A stretch of DNA of 64,000 nt from Yponomeuta sedellus (GCA_934045075.1 OW203727.1:10882001-10946000); one strand, 5' to 3'. Shown: positions 50,990 to 62,731, counted from the first letter of the stretch. The notes: generated from the sequence alone by a model not told the origin. Numbers and translations are program-made.

Positions 50990-51290
50990 TATCGTTATCA
51001 ACCCTTGTATGTCCCCACTGCTGGGGCACGGGTCTTTTCCTGCATCGTAGGAAGGTTCGGCCATACTGCACCACGGGGGCCAAGTCCGGGTTGGTGGAGG
51101 ATTGTAAGAAAGTGGCGGGCCTTACTGTCAGAAGTTATCAAGCCGCCCATAAGTCCTCTGACATGGCTTAGCGACGGCCATTATATGACAGCCGGTACCA
51201 ACGGTTTAGCGTGCCTTGCGAAGCACGGAAGCGCTCGGAAAAATGCCACTAGCGGTAGTCACGGAACGGTCCCCCATCTTAACTCTAGTG
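50990..51290 (-). mobile_element. SINE-5S (copy 8)
   Basis: TCCCCACTGCTGGGGCACGG through CTTACTGTCAGAAGTTATCA, AAGCACGGAAGCGCTCGGAA and AAATGCCACTAGCGGTAGTC to ACGGTCCCCCATC. It is truncated within the 5S-like C box. The frames of 66 and 158 codons are SINE read-through. Confidence 0.85.
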
Positions 51291-52134
51291 ATTGATTGCT
51301 TCTCGATTTATACTCATAGCACGCGAGTTCTTGCGATCCGGTCAGGCTCGGTGAGGCTTAAGGTTTCACAGTCATCAGCAGGTCAACGTTAAGGTACATT
51401 TTTGTTGCAAAATCTACGTAACTGAGTAGACTGCAAGCGTGTAATGTTTGATGTTCTGTCTGTAGAACTTGCACGTAAGCAAAATCGCGAATACAGCTGG
51501 AAATCAGGAAATAATATCCATAGAATCATCACTTTCGACTATCAAAAACTAGGATAACCCGTATACAAACGAGGCCATCGCAATAATAAATAAATAAACG
51601 AAGAGTAAACATTATACATATTTTGAACGTGCTCACACATTCTGTGGCTGCTGGCACAGTGCAGCAAGTGTCTTTGGCTGTATTATCATGGTGTCGGTGA
51701 TATTTTGTGGTCATGGATATCAATGAACACCCAAGATCCGGATCAAATACGGATATGTATTTTGGAAAAATATGTTTTCTTTCATGATCACGTTATCCTT
51801 TTTTATCTGAAACAGATAATTTTGAATTATTAAACCATATTCTATACTCTTAAATTAAAACATCTGTATGATTTCCTCCTTTTGCGTACAATTTTCCTCT
51901 TTATGTCTACATTTGCTATGAACATAACAAAACTAGTCTATGAATGTGAGACTGATAAGAACAAGTCGATGACACGTAACTTCACTTTCCTGTTATCCAT
52001 TTGCACATTTTGTGTGTGTGTGTATAGCGCCTCGTGACTTTATTTGACATCAATTCTCTATTATCAAGGCACCACCTATTAGATAACTGATCTATTTAGT
52101 TAAAGTAATGACTAACTTATAGAATTTTAATAAC
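51291..52134. other. Unassigned DNA
   Basis: A (GT)n run at 52010-52022. No gene recognised. Confidence 0.4.
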
Positions 52135-52345
52135 CTATTTAGAGGCCGAAAATTCCACCCATGCCGGGATTCAAACCCGCGACCTCTGGCTATACGTGCC
52201 AGCGCGTAATACAGAGATTATTGTAAAGAGGTTCCAAATTTCACTGATGCCGGTGAGTCGCCCATTAGCTCAGTTGGAAAGAGCGCTGGCACGGATAGCC
52301 AGAGGTCGCGGGTTCGAATATCTAAATAGGTTTTTAAAATTGTTA
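52135..52345. mobile_element. SINE-A inverted dimer with part of the leader
   Basis: The left half is antisense (AACCTATTTAGAGG..CGACCTCTGGCTATACGTG). It joins at CAGCGC to leader sequence (GTAATACAGAGATTATTGT) and a sense head to CTAAATAGGTTTTTAAAATT. The switch point is at the 5' edge of the anticodon arm. A TSD is not clear (TTTTAATAA against GTTAATAAATAA). Confidence 0.7.
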
Positions 52346-52594
52346 ATAAATAATCTAATAAATAATCGCGATTTGACCTGTTTAATATATAACTATCGTG
52401 GTGGGTCATGTCAAAAAAACATTTACAATACAACACCAGTTTTTAAGTGACAAGTACAGTGACATTAAATTGTGATACTAGTCAACCATTTGATTGCAAA
52501 CGTCAAAATGGTATCTTCATAAATAGAATCTAATAAGCTCTAAAGGAAGAGATTACAACATACTACTACTTTAGTACTTAAATACTGGTGTTGT

Positions 52595-52720
52595 ATTGCA
52601 AATACTTTTTGCACTTGTGAGCCTGAGGATGCCTCGTGTTAGAGGCGAAACGAGTTAGAGGCGTATTTTCTCACACAAGTATTGGTGTCGGTGGTGGTGG
52701 GTTCGTGTCTTGCCTCTGCT
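52595..52720. repeat. Palindromic repeat with GAGGCGAAACGAG core
   Basis: TTGCACTTGTGAGCCTGAGG and TCACACAAGTATTGGTGTCG border GATGCCTCGTGTTAGAGGCG and AAACGAG. It looks like one end of a DNA element; the family is not identified. Confidence 0.35.
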
Positions 52721-54282
52721 TGCAAAAGTGGGAGGGAGGGCGGTGCATTAACTAACCGCATGGTGCTTGTGAGATTTTTGACGGAATTTAGCAAAGTAAT
52801 TTTCACATTTTAATGCCATAGTTGAATACTAAAAATTCAATTTGTTACACTAGACGGAGTAACTGACGGTATAACTCCGTGGCTCTTGACCTTTTAGTTA
52901 TGTTCGACCATTTTACCACTGTTTTGTTACAGACAACCACGTTGGTTTGTTGGTAGTATATAGTATCTAAATGAAAATTAATATGGTATTGTTCGCATAA
53001 TTTTACGACAAACCTCCATTTAATTATTTAATAATGGCTTCGCGAGCCACTTGGAATACCTTCAGGGACCACCAGTGGTCTGCGGACCGCCAGTTAAAAA
53101 TCACTGATTTAAATTAATAATATTGCTATGTACATAAAATTTTGTTCGACCATTTATTGCAGACTAACCCAATGAAAGAAGTGTAATAGGTATTTAATAA
53201 AAGAAGTAAGATTCCAAAATAGAAATAGGATGCACGGCAGGTATAAATTTAGAAAAATTTAAACCAAGTACTAGTCACCGTACAAATTAATTATTCGTTA
53301 AAATTAGTTTTACTCTTACGATCAAAGATTACTCACCACTATGACCGGCAACTTATTATGAACACACGATGGCTAGTCAACGTTTAATATTTGGATTTTG
53401 GACCATTCTTATTGCAAGGGCATAGAGCTGAATTTAGATTGTCAGCACAAAAGTGACGTGTCATAGTATTTGCGTACTTACATGACAAATAGAAAAGCCT
53501 GACCAAAACGGAACCTTTTTATGTTGTATTATGTCAATGTGAACGACACAAACGGCTTTTATATGTATGTGCCAATATTATTAATATTATATAATCAGTG
53601 CTGACTTTGACGAAAATAATTGAGTCTTATGTGCACCTTCTGGGGACTTTACTCTTGATTATGTCTCATATAGACTGCTAAATTGCCCTTTAGCTATATT
53701 TTTATACCTTCATCACGCTTAGCACTTCACAAGCTTTGTTGTAGACGATATTATTTGCCCAATTTCATAGTTCTAGGTCTCGGGAAGTACTCTATGAATT
53801 TTGATTTCCTTAAGCGCACATCCGAAACGAACTTTCAAAAAACCTACTTACAAAACAAAGGCTTAATTAAGACTCGCTCCGTGCAAGTTGACTCCGAGAG
53901 AAGGAGACCGCTTTATATCATTACGACGGCAATTAACTTCTATTCAACCAGAAAGCCGTTGACAAGTAGCAATGGCAGATTGGAACACATCGTTAGCTTA
54001 TCAATACAAGACGAAGAACAGAATAACAAAGTCAGACTCTAATCACAAGTGCTTAGTCAAAAGCCACAGCCCAGTATAGGAACAAAGCAGACTTATTCGA
54101 AATTATTATTAACCTAATTCCGGATTCCCTTCCGGAAGAGTTCGACCAGGTTTGTTCTGATTCGCGAAGCTTAAGCGATTCGATGAGCGTTATCATAAAT
54201 CGCCTAAGGGTTGGATTGGATATATTTATGTTTACTAAACCTAGATGGATTTAAGCCTACCCCATCTAAAAACAATGTCATA
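52721..54282. other. Unassigned DNA; one 119-codon frame
   Basis: The frame 53683-54042 (plus) has balanced composition but no motif I recognise and no homologous copy here. It could be chance or an element remnant. The rest is AT-rich. Confidence 0.35.
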
Positions 54283-54350
54283 AGCACTGCAGCATCCGAG
54301 TGGTCCCTTCACCTACTCGGTGCCACTGGACGCTGTATATATAAAGACCA
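54283..54350 (+). mobile_element. SINE-C fragment
   Basis: CATCCGAGTGGTCCCTTCAC and GTGCCACTGGACGCTGTATA belong to the SINE-C 3' body. Confidence 0.5.
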
Positions 54351-54592
54351 ATGTTACCTCTATACTGTTGTTTTACCTACGTAATCATATTCTAAATACA
54401 GATTTTTACATAATATGTATATTCTACATGTACGTGCTACAGTGATAAGTAGAACAGAGCTTAAGTCGTATTTAATAGAGTAGTAAACAAATTCGAAGGA
54501 AGGCTCGCAGATAAAGAACAGAGCGTTGGTAAATTACGCTTACCTAACACCTCTGCAGTCGGCTGTCAGCTGATTCATCTTTATATTTTGAC

Positions 54593-54815
54593 GACCGGTG
54601 GCGCAAAGGTTTGGCACGCTGACTGTAAAACTGAAGGTCTCGGGTGCGATCCCCGGCCGGGTCAAGCTAGAAAACGAACTTTTCTAGTTTGTCTCGGGTC
54701 TTGGATGTAATCTATGTATTTATTGTATTAAATCTATCGTCGAGTTAGCACCTATAACACAAGTCATTTAGTTGTACTTAGTATAGGGCTAACGAGATCA
54801 GTGTAATATGTCCAT
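54593..54815 (+). mobile_element. SINE-E, tRNA-derived
   Basis: tRNA-like head CGGTGGCGCAAAGGTTTGGC, then CTGACTGTAAAACTGAAGGT and B box GGGTGCGATCCCCGG. The body ATGTATTTATTGTATTAAAT, GAGTTAGCACCTATAACACA, AGTCATTTAGTTGTACTTAG and GGCTAACGAGATCAGTGTAA matches a SINE layout common in Lepidoptera (cf. 'AACACAAGCCTT..GGGACTAGG'). It is the only copy in the window. Confidence 0.65.
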
Positions 54816-54844
54816 AAATATTTATTTATTTTACTTACGAGGCA

Positions 54845-55025
54845 AAAGTTTAAGTTTTGTGAAGTTATAGTAGCAATACCACTCGCTGATGGTGAAGGAA
54901 AACATCGTGAGGAAACATGAGTGTCTGGAGAAACCGATCCGCAGTGGCCACGCGTGGTAATTAAGCCCCTACTCTCTCTCTCTGAGAGAAGGCTTGTGAC
55001 ATTCACTAGGACGCTTACATCGCCT
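54845..55025 (+). mobile_element. SINE-D
   Basis: AGTAGCAATACCACTCGCTG, GAAGGAAAACATCGTGAGGA, GTGGCCACGCGTGGTAATTA, CTCTCTCTCTCTGAGAGAAG and GGCTTGTGACATT. The head and part of the middle are missing. Confidence 0.7.
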
Positions 55026-55136
55026 AAATCTAGCAGTGAAAAAGGCGTAGGAATTAACATAATGTAATAAGCTGAGTCATTTACTGTATCTAAATATCAT
55101 TGGTAATATTTATTTTTCTAAAAAATAAAATAACAA

Positions 55137-55438
55137 AATACAATTTTATAACCTATTTAGAGGCTAGAAAGTCCGCCCATGCTGACACTCGAACTCGCGA
55201 CCTCTGGCTAACCGTACCAGCGCTCTCCCAACTGAGCTAATGGCATCAGCGAAATTTAGAACCTGTTTACAATAATATTTTCTGTATTACGTACAGACAG
55301 CGACATCTGGCTGAAGTGATTTGCATCACTTGCAGTCCCGAGTACTTACTTTGTAGTTAGGTTTTTACATCGGAACAATATCGCTGTATCCACATGATTA
55401 TAATTCTGTTTGTTGCACTAACCCGTGCTAAGGAAATT
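55137..55438 (-). mobile_element. SINE-A, permuted unit (2)
   Basis: Same order as 48800-49103 (sense: tail, leader, head, AGGTTATAAAA). The head is decayed (GAGTTCGAGTGTC in place of GGTTCGAATCC). The leader matches at GCAAGTGATGCAAATCACTT and CAGCGATATTG. Confidence 0.75.
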
Positions 55439-55439
55439 G

Positions 55440-55520
55440 TCATCCATGGGCGAAATGGTTAGCTTCTAAATAGGTTTTTTAAATTGTCCTCAGCACGGGT
55501 TAGTGCAACAAAATGAATAT
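55440..55520 (+). mobile_element. SINE-A 3' part, opposite orientation, adjoining
   Basis: CCATGGGCGAAATGGTTAGC, TTCTAAATAGGTTTTTTAAA and TTGTCCTCAGCACGGGTTAG then GTGCAAC. With the preceding unit it forms a tail-to-head inverted pair. Confidence 0.7.
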
Positions 55521-55795
55521 TATCAAAAAAGTTTAAAAACTATACTCGTTTTTTTTTGTATATGCAGGCTACATGCTATATAAAAAAGTTGTATAAATTA
55601 ATAATTGTTGCAAGACATTAAATATTGTATTACTGACGCTTATTATGTTTTAAAATGTTATTTATTTTCCTCTTTCATTTAATATTGCATTCGAAACGCT
55701 AGCAAACAAAAATGTAGCGTGTGTTTTATAAAAACGTCACCCAGATCATAATAACAAGTCGATTAATACGTCATTTATCGAAATCAGATGAGTAG

Positions 55796-55824
<29 letters not shown>
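55796..55824. repeat. (AT)n microsatellite
   Basis: About 29 bases of AT at the 3' end of the following SINE-C. Confidence 0.9.
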
Positions 55825-55827
<3 letters not shown>

Positions 55828-56132
55828 TGCATCTACTTAATGAGATGATTTATACAGCGTCCAGTGGTATCTTCACTCACACTAGATGGGTTAAGGGACC
55901 ACTCCGACGCTGTAGTGCCTGGGATATGGTTTTATAGATGGTGTAGGGTTGCCCAGCACCTATACTATCCTGACAGCTTAGTCGGCCTAGCCCACAGGAA
56001 AGACTAGTCAATATGTGCGGAGCCAACCAAGCCGCGGGTTTCCTCACGATGTTTTCCTTCACTACCCACACTAGATGGGTAAAGAACTACTCGGACGCTG
56101 CCGTGCTTGGGACATTGGTTTTAGAAATGTAT
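55825..56132 (-). mobile_element. SINE-C (antisense)
   Basis: TTGCATCTACTTAATGAGAT, CACTCACACTAGATGGGTTA, CCCAGCACCTATACTATCCT, CCACAGGAAAGACTAGTCAA and GGTTTCCTCACGATGTTTTC. A second partial SINE-C segment (CACACTAGATGGGTAAAG, 56075-56132) follows in the same orientation. The 64-codon frame is read-through. Confidence 0.75.
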
Positions 56133-56214
56133 TGAAAGTGACAATCCGAAAAGATTTCCTAAGAATGACGATGTACAATACCTATACCTTATATGAATAA
56201 ATACTTTGGTATAG

Positions 56215-56440
56215 GTACGTTAAGCCGTGGGTGCCGGCTGTCATGTAATGGCAGTCGTTTAGCCATGTCAAAGGCGTTATGGGTGGCTTGATAACTTCTG
56301 ACAGTAAGACGTGCCACTGTCTTACAATCCTCCACCAACCCAGACTTAGCCCTCGTGGTGGCCTAACCTTCCTGCGATGCAGGAAGAGACCCGTGCCCCA
56401 GCAGGGACCTACAAGGGTTGATATCGATATCCATATCGAA
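56215..56440 (+). mobile_element. SINE-5S (copy 9)
   Basis: GTTAAGCCGTGGGTGCCGGC, CTTGATAACTTCTGACAGTA, CCTTCCTGCGATGCAGGAAG and the 3' end GGGTTGATATCGATATCC. Head truncated. Confidence 0.85.
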
Positions 56441-56712
56441 GCCCGTCAATTCTACTAATTCTACAATTGTTCACTAGTACCATCAAGAATTCAATAATAA
56501 TCCATCATATAATATCGACGAGCAAACATGAAGCTAGGCCGTTGGCGTGCGCGGGAGTCCCCCAAGCAGTTGCGAGCCGCGCGCTTTCCCACGTGCAGAG
56601 ACGAGAAACCGACTACACGATGTCTGTCTCTACCCACCATGATTAAGATCTGCGAACCAGAGGGAAAGCTGGTTGGACTCTTTTGACCAAAAATCAAGTG
56701 AATCCGGAATTA
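56441..56712. other. Unassigned DNA
   Basis: A 68-codon minus frame (56491-56697) in a locally GC-richer patch is unrecognised. Confidence 0.4.
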
Positions 56713-56853
56713 AGGACTGATTTCTGAATTAAAAATTTGACTAAGTAAATACTTAAGTAACGTTCTATCACTTTCTTTGCTGAGAAATTCGACGAGACAG
56801 CACTACAGTTCATTATTTACTTAACAAAATTCTCAATTCAAAAACCGGCTCCA
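56713..56853 (+). mobile_element. MITE family F, copy 3
   Basis: TGATTTCTGAATTAAAAATT at the left and CAAAATTCTCAATTCAAAAA at the right are inverted relatives. The inside has ACTTAAGTAACGTTCTATCA and GACAGCACTACAG, as at 17103 and 26816. Confidence 0.7.
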
Positions 56854-58099
56854 AGTTTATTAAAACAACATGAATATAACCTCACGTCTGTACCCCAGAA
56901 GAGTAGGCAGTGACCAGGGACTGCCACTTGCCACGATCCTGACAGATCACCTTCGCTTCATCAACGTTCATAAGTCGTTGCATGCACGCACGCCGCTTCC
57001 GGTTTATTAACATTATTTTTATAACATAGAAGTATTCTGCTCTATATGGTATTGCCCATGGGTGTTCCGCACCGCAGTCAGTGACGCTCTTGGGATAGCA
57101 CATAGCACGGGCTGAAAATCAGCGCTGAAGGCTTGTCCATCAGTATATTGCTGAGTCAGTTGCCATTTATAACAGCAGTGACACGCCGTGGCCTTTCGAT
57201 TTTCTTCCTTGTGAATGTTATGTTTAGTAATACGTTTTAAGATTGTTTTGTTACCGTGGCGTGTACACTGTTTCTATAAAAAAAAATTTTCTTCTTCTTC
57301 ATTAATAAAATAATTCGGAGTAAACCTTCGGTGTTTCCTCTATGGCCCACTGTCAGTCTGAAGAAATGAAGTGCTTATCAGCAAACGAGTTCTGCCTGTA
57401 TTTTCTTGTGTTTATTTAATTTACACTCTCTAGCCGTAAAGTTAATCACAGCTACAGATAATTGTCGTGCGAAAGACGAGGCTAGCAATTTAATAATCAA
57501 CCAAGCATTTACTTCGACAATCATGGGATAAAGTTCAAGGATCAACCGATACTCAGTTCTCAGTAGGAATTATATGTATGTAATGCAGGTAGTAATAGAA
57601 GCTTCAAAACATGCAGTGTTATATACATTTTATTGTTCACGCCAGAAAACAATTACAGATAAATAATCTCCACACAACAAAATTACTTGTCCTGGTCTCA
57701 AACTAGGATAACTGGTGCTATGGTTACCAAGCAAGAATACACAAACATGAAAATATACAGGAAATATTTTTTTCTTCATTTAGAACTTAGTCCAAGTTAG
57801 TCAGTCACAGACGGCTCCGGGTACTTTTTATCTTCCCTTTTGTTTATACATCCCCTATTGGTCTACGTATGTCCGCCTTAGTCGTCCCTTACAAGCCCTT
57901 CCACTCACATTCGCAATATATGGTATCCATCACTAAACAATTCATCTGCCTGTATTTGTACGACTACTAGACTTGGGTCTCCCTCAAGGCGCGCCACGTC
58001 TTTCTGTCCTCGGTCATCTTCATCTAGCCCCTGCCAGCAAACTGTGTCAGATCGTCAGCCGTCAGTCACATTTCTAGTCTTTTAGGCTATGTTTATTTT
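56854..58099. other. Unassigned DNA
   Basis: No gene recognised. TTTATTGTTCACGCCAGAAA at about 57627 resembles a detached LINE tail lacking its hairpin. CTGGTCTCAAACTAGGATAA near 57692 is a SINE-Gly scrap. Confidence 0.4.
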
Positions 58100-58262
58100 A
58101 TTTATTTTTCTAGTTGTTTATTAAGTTTATTATTGTATTCCACCTTCTTTTCCTGCCAGTCTCTTCAACACCAAAGGTTTGCTGGAAGAGAATGCTTCTT
58201 GCATTAAGCACGCCCTTGTACATTTACGTAATTAGTGCAATAAAGAATTAAAATAAATAATA
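58100..58262 (+). repeat. Detached LINE 3' tail (copy 9) with hairpin
   Basis: TTTGCTGGAAGAG, stem AATGC-ttctt-GCATT (58191-58205), AAGCACGCCCTTGTAC, GTGCAATAAAGAATTAAAAT and an AAATAAT repeat tail. The same order as the other copies but with a different stem sequence. Confidence 0.7.
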
Positions 58263-59840
58263 AAATAAATATGTCAACTGCCCTAGTTTATTCGTGAAAA
58301 GTCAAAATTCTAATTGCCATCTTCTCAGGCATAGTTACATGACTACCGATGTTCAACTTGCTACATTTTATTTCGCTAAAGTTGTAGAATTCTACATTAT
58401 TGCTAGTCTGATAGTTTTAGTCTGCACTTTTTGCTAAGATTAAAAATGTATGAAAATGACACCTACTGCTTGTCAGTGTCAGCCGCGTGTTTATGCTATT
58501 AAAATTATATTTTATTAGTAAGTTGGTAGTTTGTGATTCACAGAGTTTGTAGGTTCAGTTTTGGTATTTATAAATATACTCGTTTGTTTATATTTTGTAC
58601 TAAAGTAGCACGTAGTTCGGCTGAGCGGAGTGCACGCGTGTAAAGGTCGACGTGATGCAAATGAACTCCGTGTTGTGTCTTCCGTTTTTGTGATGTCCTT
58701 ACCATGCTATCCTTGTTGGGAACTGCAGTGTTGGCTTTTTTCAACACACAAGGCTTTAGTATGTTTTAGTCTTCATCAGAACTCTTCAGTTGTATTAAGT
58801 CAGCAAAATAAATGGCGTTTTATGGATTGCTCATTCATTGCCTTTCCACATGTTATTGCTTTTTTGCCATCACTTGTAGATAGCTTACTTCGTGCGTGAG
58901 GAAAGAATAATTTAATTTCGAAAGAAAGTTTTAGCATTACTCATTGTAAAATGACATAATTTTGAGAAGTTTAATACAGTAGATATAGCTGTTGTTAGTG
59001 GCAACCTTAGATTTCTGTAAGATCTAGAATTTAGTAGAGTTAAGTGCACTTAATGTGATCGTTTTGTATAACCTTCTCAGTCGTGGCCTTGAAAATAACA
59101 ATAGGAAAAAGATATTACTGAGGAGGATAATTATGTCATTTTTAAATTAAATCAAAGATTCAAAGCTAGCCTTATTTTGCAAACAAAATGTTTAACCGCG
59201 ACTCTCAAACAATTATCTTCGAGTAATGACGTCTTGTGCAAACATAATACGCGTTTACTACAGTATAATTGTTTGATAGTACTGTTGTGTCGACATCAAA
59301 TAGCTTAACTACTTAAACCACCAAAATTAAACCTTTGACTTATTTAAATCACGAATCGTGAATTAAAATCGTCTTACCACTTCAGATATATTCCTATAAC
59401 AAAAACAGAAATCATTTGTATAAATTAGGTACCTACTACCCTCTGCGGAAATTTAATGAATGAATCAGAAGTCAGATGACTTGCTGCTGGATCGATAAGG
59501 TATTAAAAATATACATAATTATTTTCGCCTGCTATCAACATCAATCTTCGATGCATGTACATGCTACACACCTATTATCTCACCAACATCCAACAGATAA
59601 AAGCACCTCATCAAACGATTTGTCGAGATGTTGAAATAGACTGGTGCAAACACAGGTGCAAATATCCTGAACATTGTGCAATGGTCGATTTTTGGGACTC
59701 TGTACCGGACTTTTTGAATATAGCGTGAGGCGGGAGAGGATTATTTCGGTCACGCAACTGGTTAATCATTCTGACCTTGGGTCACGCGCTGCATCTCCTT
59801 CCCCTGGTTGAGCAAATCATCTGCAACCGGCAAGAATGCG
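58263..59840. other. Unassigned DNA
   Basis: An 89-codon frame at 58630-58899 is unrecognised. AT-rich, no repeat recognised. Confidence 0.4.
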
Positions 59841-59885
59841 AGCTTGTCCTCAAACCATACAGTTAGTATGGTTTGAGGACAAGCT
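59841..59885. repeat. Perfect palindrome, 20-bp arms
   Basis: AGCTTGTCCTCAAACCATAC (59841-59860), spacer AGTTA, then its exact complement (59866-59885). Confidence 0.9.
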
Positions 59886-59944
59886 ACTTATTGAATATAT
59901 TTATTTTTGCCATAACGACATGATGCCCCTTCGCGGATCGATAG

Positions 59945-60298
59945 ATATCAACCCTTGCTTGTCCCCATTGCTGGGGCACGGGTCTCTTCATGCATTGCAG
60001 GAAGGCCACAGTCCTCCAAGGGGGCTAAGTCCGGGTTGGTGGAGCATTGTAAGACAGTGGCGGGCTCTATTGTCAGAAGTTATCAATCCGCCCATAAGGC
60101 CTCATGTGGCTTAACAACTGCCATTACTTGACAGCAGGTACGAAGAAACGGAAGAGCTCGGAAAAAATGCCATTAGCGGTAGTCACGGGTCGGTCACCCA
60201 TCCTACTCCTGACCGCGCCTGTTGTTGCTTAACTCACGTGATTGAATCCAATCATCCAATCCAATCTCGGCTCGACTAGGCCACGAGCGCCCATCGCG
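59945..60298 (-). mobile_element. SINE-5S (copy 10), full length
   Basis: Antisense from ATCAACCCTTGCTTGTCCCC to the head CGGTCACCCATCCTACTCCT, GACCGCGCCTGTTGTTGCTT and GACTAGGCCACGAGCGCCC. Its 5S-like C box reads GGATGGGTGACC in sense. Confidence 0.85.
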
Positions 60299-60847
60299 GA
60301 TATCTTCATAATATTGACTGTTATAGTGTTTGCGCGGTTGCTGCTAACTATACCGTTCCCTCTTTACACGATTGTCAACGCACTCGTACACTTAACGAGA
60401 TTGACCTAGGACGACTGCTAGGAAGTCGCCGATTGTGTGTCATTTTCCTCTTGTCGCAGAAGGTGGCTAGTTCTGGAACATTCGCTGACTCCCGGGGGGT
60501 AACGGTATAGTCGACAGCATATTATTTTCATTAAAGCACTATATTCAGTTTGATACGGGAGGTTTTAAACAAAAATGTAAAGGTGATGTGCCGTGAACTG
60601 GACAATCAGATTTTTTTTCTAACAAGACTAAGCCGAGTACATAGATTTTCGATGGTAACTCTAACATAACAAAATCACTAAAGTGGTTGTTAATTGTCTT
60701 TAAACTAGGAATTTAAAATATAGCAAAAACCTGCATATCCAAGAAATTTTGCTAAGAGACCTGCTGCTAAATAAAGTGTTTAATTTTTCCTAATTTTTCC
60801 TGTCAAGTTAAAGTGTCTTACTAATAATTTGTAATTCCTTTTTTATG
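60299..60847. other. Unassigned DNA
   Basis: No gene or repeat recognised. Confidence 0.4.
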
Positions 60848-61285
60848 AAGCCTATAAACGGCACAGGCCTTCTCTCAGAGAGAAAATATGGGCTTAATTA
60901 CCACGCGTGCCCACCGCAGATTGGCAATTTGCTGCGCTGAGGTATTCGAACACTTCGGACACTCAGGTTCTTCACGATGTTTTCCTTCGCCCTTAGCGAG
61001 TGGTATTAGCAATAACTACTAAAACTTCACAAATGTACACTGATGCCGGTGAGTCGCCCATTAGCTCAGTTGGAAGGGCGCTGGCACGGATAGCCCTCTG
61101 GCTATCGCGGGTTCGAATCCCGGGTGGAATTTTTAGCCTCTAAATAGGTTTTTAAAATGTACATAATTTAGAAAACAAAGTCATTGGTACAGGCCGCACT
61201 GAAAATCGAACTTGGAGAGACCCAAGTTCGATTTCCAGTGCGGCCTGCGAATCCATTATTCTACTCACTGGGCTACTGCCGATCT
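60848..61285 (-). mobile_element. SINE-D split by SINE-A, with a fold-back head
   Basis: Antisense CGGCACAGGCCTTCTCTCAG, TTACCACGCGTGCCCACCGC, TTCTTCACGATGTTTTCCTT and GAGTGGTATTAGCAATAACT to AAATGTACA. It resumes after the insert with AAATGTACATAATTTAG and ACAAAGTCATTGGTAC. The tRNA-like head then contains an inverted repeat at 61188-61249 (arm CAGGCCGCACTGAAAATCGA) around AGAGA. Confidence 0.75.
61040..61154 (+). mobile_element. SINE-A nested in SINE-D
   Basis: CTGATGCCGGTGAGTCGCCC, ATTAGCTCAGTTGGAAGG, a rearranged anticodon arm (CGGATAGCCCTCTGGCTATC), B box GGTTCGAATCCCGG and CCTCTAAATAGGTTTTTA. TSD AAATGTACA (61031-61039 and 61155-61163). The anticodon arm itself carries a short inversion. 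Confidence 0.85.
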
Positions 61286-61709
61286 CGCCATAAAATATAA
61301 TAACTATTAGGTGCATGCCTAATTGCGTAATGCATGTAATCTTATGGCGGCAGCGGCGCTCACTGGTTTGCAAAAAAATATCTTGCTTATATCCGAGATT
61401 TCCTCACTTAGCCCAATGGTTGTTTGTTTGCAATTTCGTTTGCAATTCCAAGATGTCTTCTTAGGCGAGTATGTATGACGACGACGGTTGAACGTTTGAA
61501 TAAATTTGAGTAGGTATTTTGCCTTTTCTCGAAGGACCAGTGCGAAGGTACCTACTTAGGTACGGGATAATAGTGGACTTTAGTAATTAACACCAAAATA
61601 TCAAAGAACTAGCAAACGTATATCTATATTTTTCATTGACGTAGGAAAAGTGACTGACTGACACCCGTCACACATCCATAGACAGTTGTACCATTGTCCG
61701 TAGTAAAGG
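61286..61709. other. Unassigned DNA
   Basis: No gene or repeat recognised. Confidence 0.4.
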
Positions 61710-62095
61710 CTGAGGTACGTACCACAGGCACTCTGGTTTTCTCACGATGCTGATGTTTTCCTTCACTCTTAGCAAGTGGTCTCGTCGTCGTCTTCAGGCT
61801 ATACTAGTCCACTGCAGGACATAGCCCTCCCCTAAAAAACGCGACGTTGTGCTATCATAGGGGGTAATGCCCATAATCCCCACGCTGGGCATGCGGGTTG
61901 GGGATCGCAGTTCGGTGGAACTGTACTGCAGGGGGCGCTGCTACCCACCCCCCGGTTTGTGTCCCTTAGTTGCCTTTTTCGACACCCGCGGGAAGAATTG
62001 GGTTGGTGCTATTCTCTAGGCCGACACCACACAGCACGTGGTATAGCTACTACGAATTCATAAATGTTCGTAACTTAGAATACAAAGAAACGGTT
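61710..62095 (-). mobile_element. SINE-D split by an RTE-derived element
   Basis: TTTTCTCACGATGCTGATGT, TTTCCTTCACTCTTAGCAAG, then the insert, then TGGTATAGCTACTACGAATT and GTTCGTAACTTAGAATACAA. The two halves join to give ordinary antisense SINE-D. Confidence 0.7.
61781..62032 (-). mobile_element. RTE-derived non-autonomous element, 252 bp, nested
   Basis: Sense: GTGTCGGCCTAGAGAATAGC, CCGCGGGTGTCGAAAAAGGC, GGGACACAAACCGGGGGGTG, CCCAACCCGCATGCCCAGCG, GTGGGGATTATGGGCATTAC, TTAGGGGAGGGCTATGTCCT and GCAGTGGACTAGTATAGCC, then a GA(A/C)n tail. TSD AGCAAGTGGT / AGCACGTGGT (61771-61780 and 62033-62042). It is the longest copy of this non-coding RTE-tailed family here. Confidence 0.8.
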
Positions 62096-62691
62096 CGATT
62101 TGAATGAGCCACGGGCTCTACCAAGGCTATATCGAAGCCATAAATATCTCCATTGCGATACCAACATGTCAATTCAAGTATCTGTCGTGATAAGCATAAT
62201 CTGTGAGTGAGACTGCAGTTTTTCCCATCACATTGTGTGGAAAGATTTGTGCGAAATCCACTGCCTGCGGCAACGAAGCTTCTCTGTACGCTTCTCCACA
62301 GTAAGGTGTTAAAATATTACTTTCCATAACTTTCTTAAGCAGTTTTCTTGTTAAATACACTATGAGTGCGCGCCAAACGAATTCATAAGCACAAAGTAAA
62401 CCAAGGCTTAACAATGGCAACGCCTTCTTATTGATACAGAACAAAGCCCGCGAATATTAAGAAAGGTCATTATTGTACAGCTGATTAGAACTGAATTTCG
62501 TTTGAACTACCTTTTTGCTGTACTCATAAGCAACAACAGGTATTCGTAGAACGTTCTCGATTGAAATGGCGGGCACAAGCCCACTCTCTGGCCACAAACC
62601 AATACCTTCATAAGTTCCATGACGGCACTAGTCGCGCGCTTTGTTGCATTAAAATGTCACAATTTTACAAGTACCTAATGTAGTCTGTTAG
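62096..62691. other. Unassigned DNA
   Basis: A 91-codon minus frame (62169-62444) is unrecognised. Nothing else seen. Confidence 0.35.
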
Positions 62692-62731
62692 CTAGAGTAT
62701 ACCTCGGGCTTGAGCCCGAAGCCTACTCTAG
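62692..62731. repeat. Interrupted palindrome
   Basis: CTAGAGTA and TACTCTAG enclose TCGGGCTTGAGCCCGA, which is itself almost self-complementary. Confidence 0.7.

Noticed and set aside
50819..51295. 158-codon plus-strand gene
   Set aside because: Its C-terminal two-thirds is antisense SINE-5S. The same peptide phrases occur at other SINE-5S copies.
53683..54042. 119-codon plus-strand gene
   Set aside because: Balanced composition, but no motif, no homologous copy and no gene context. Left as unassigned.
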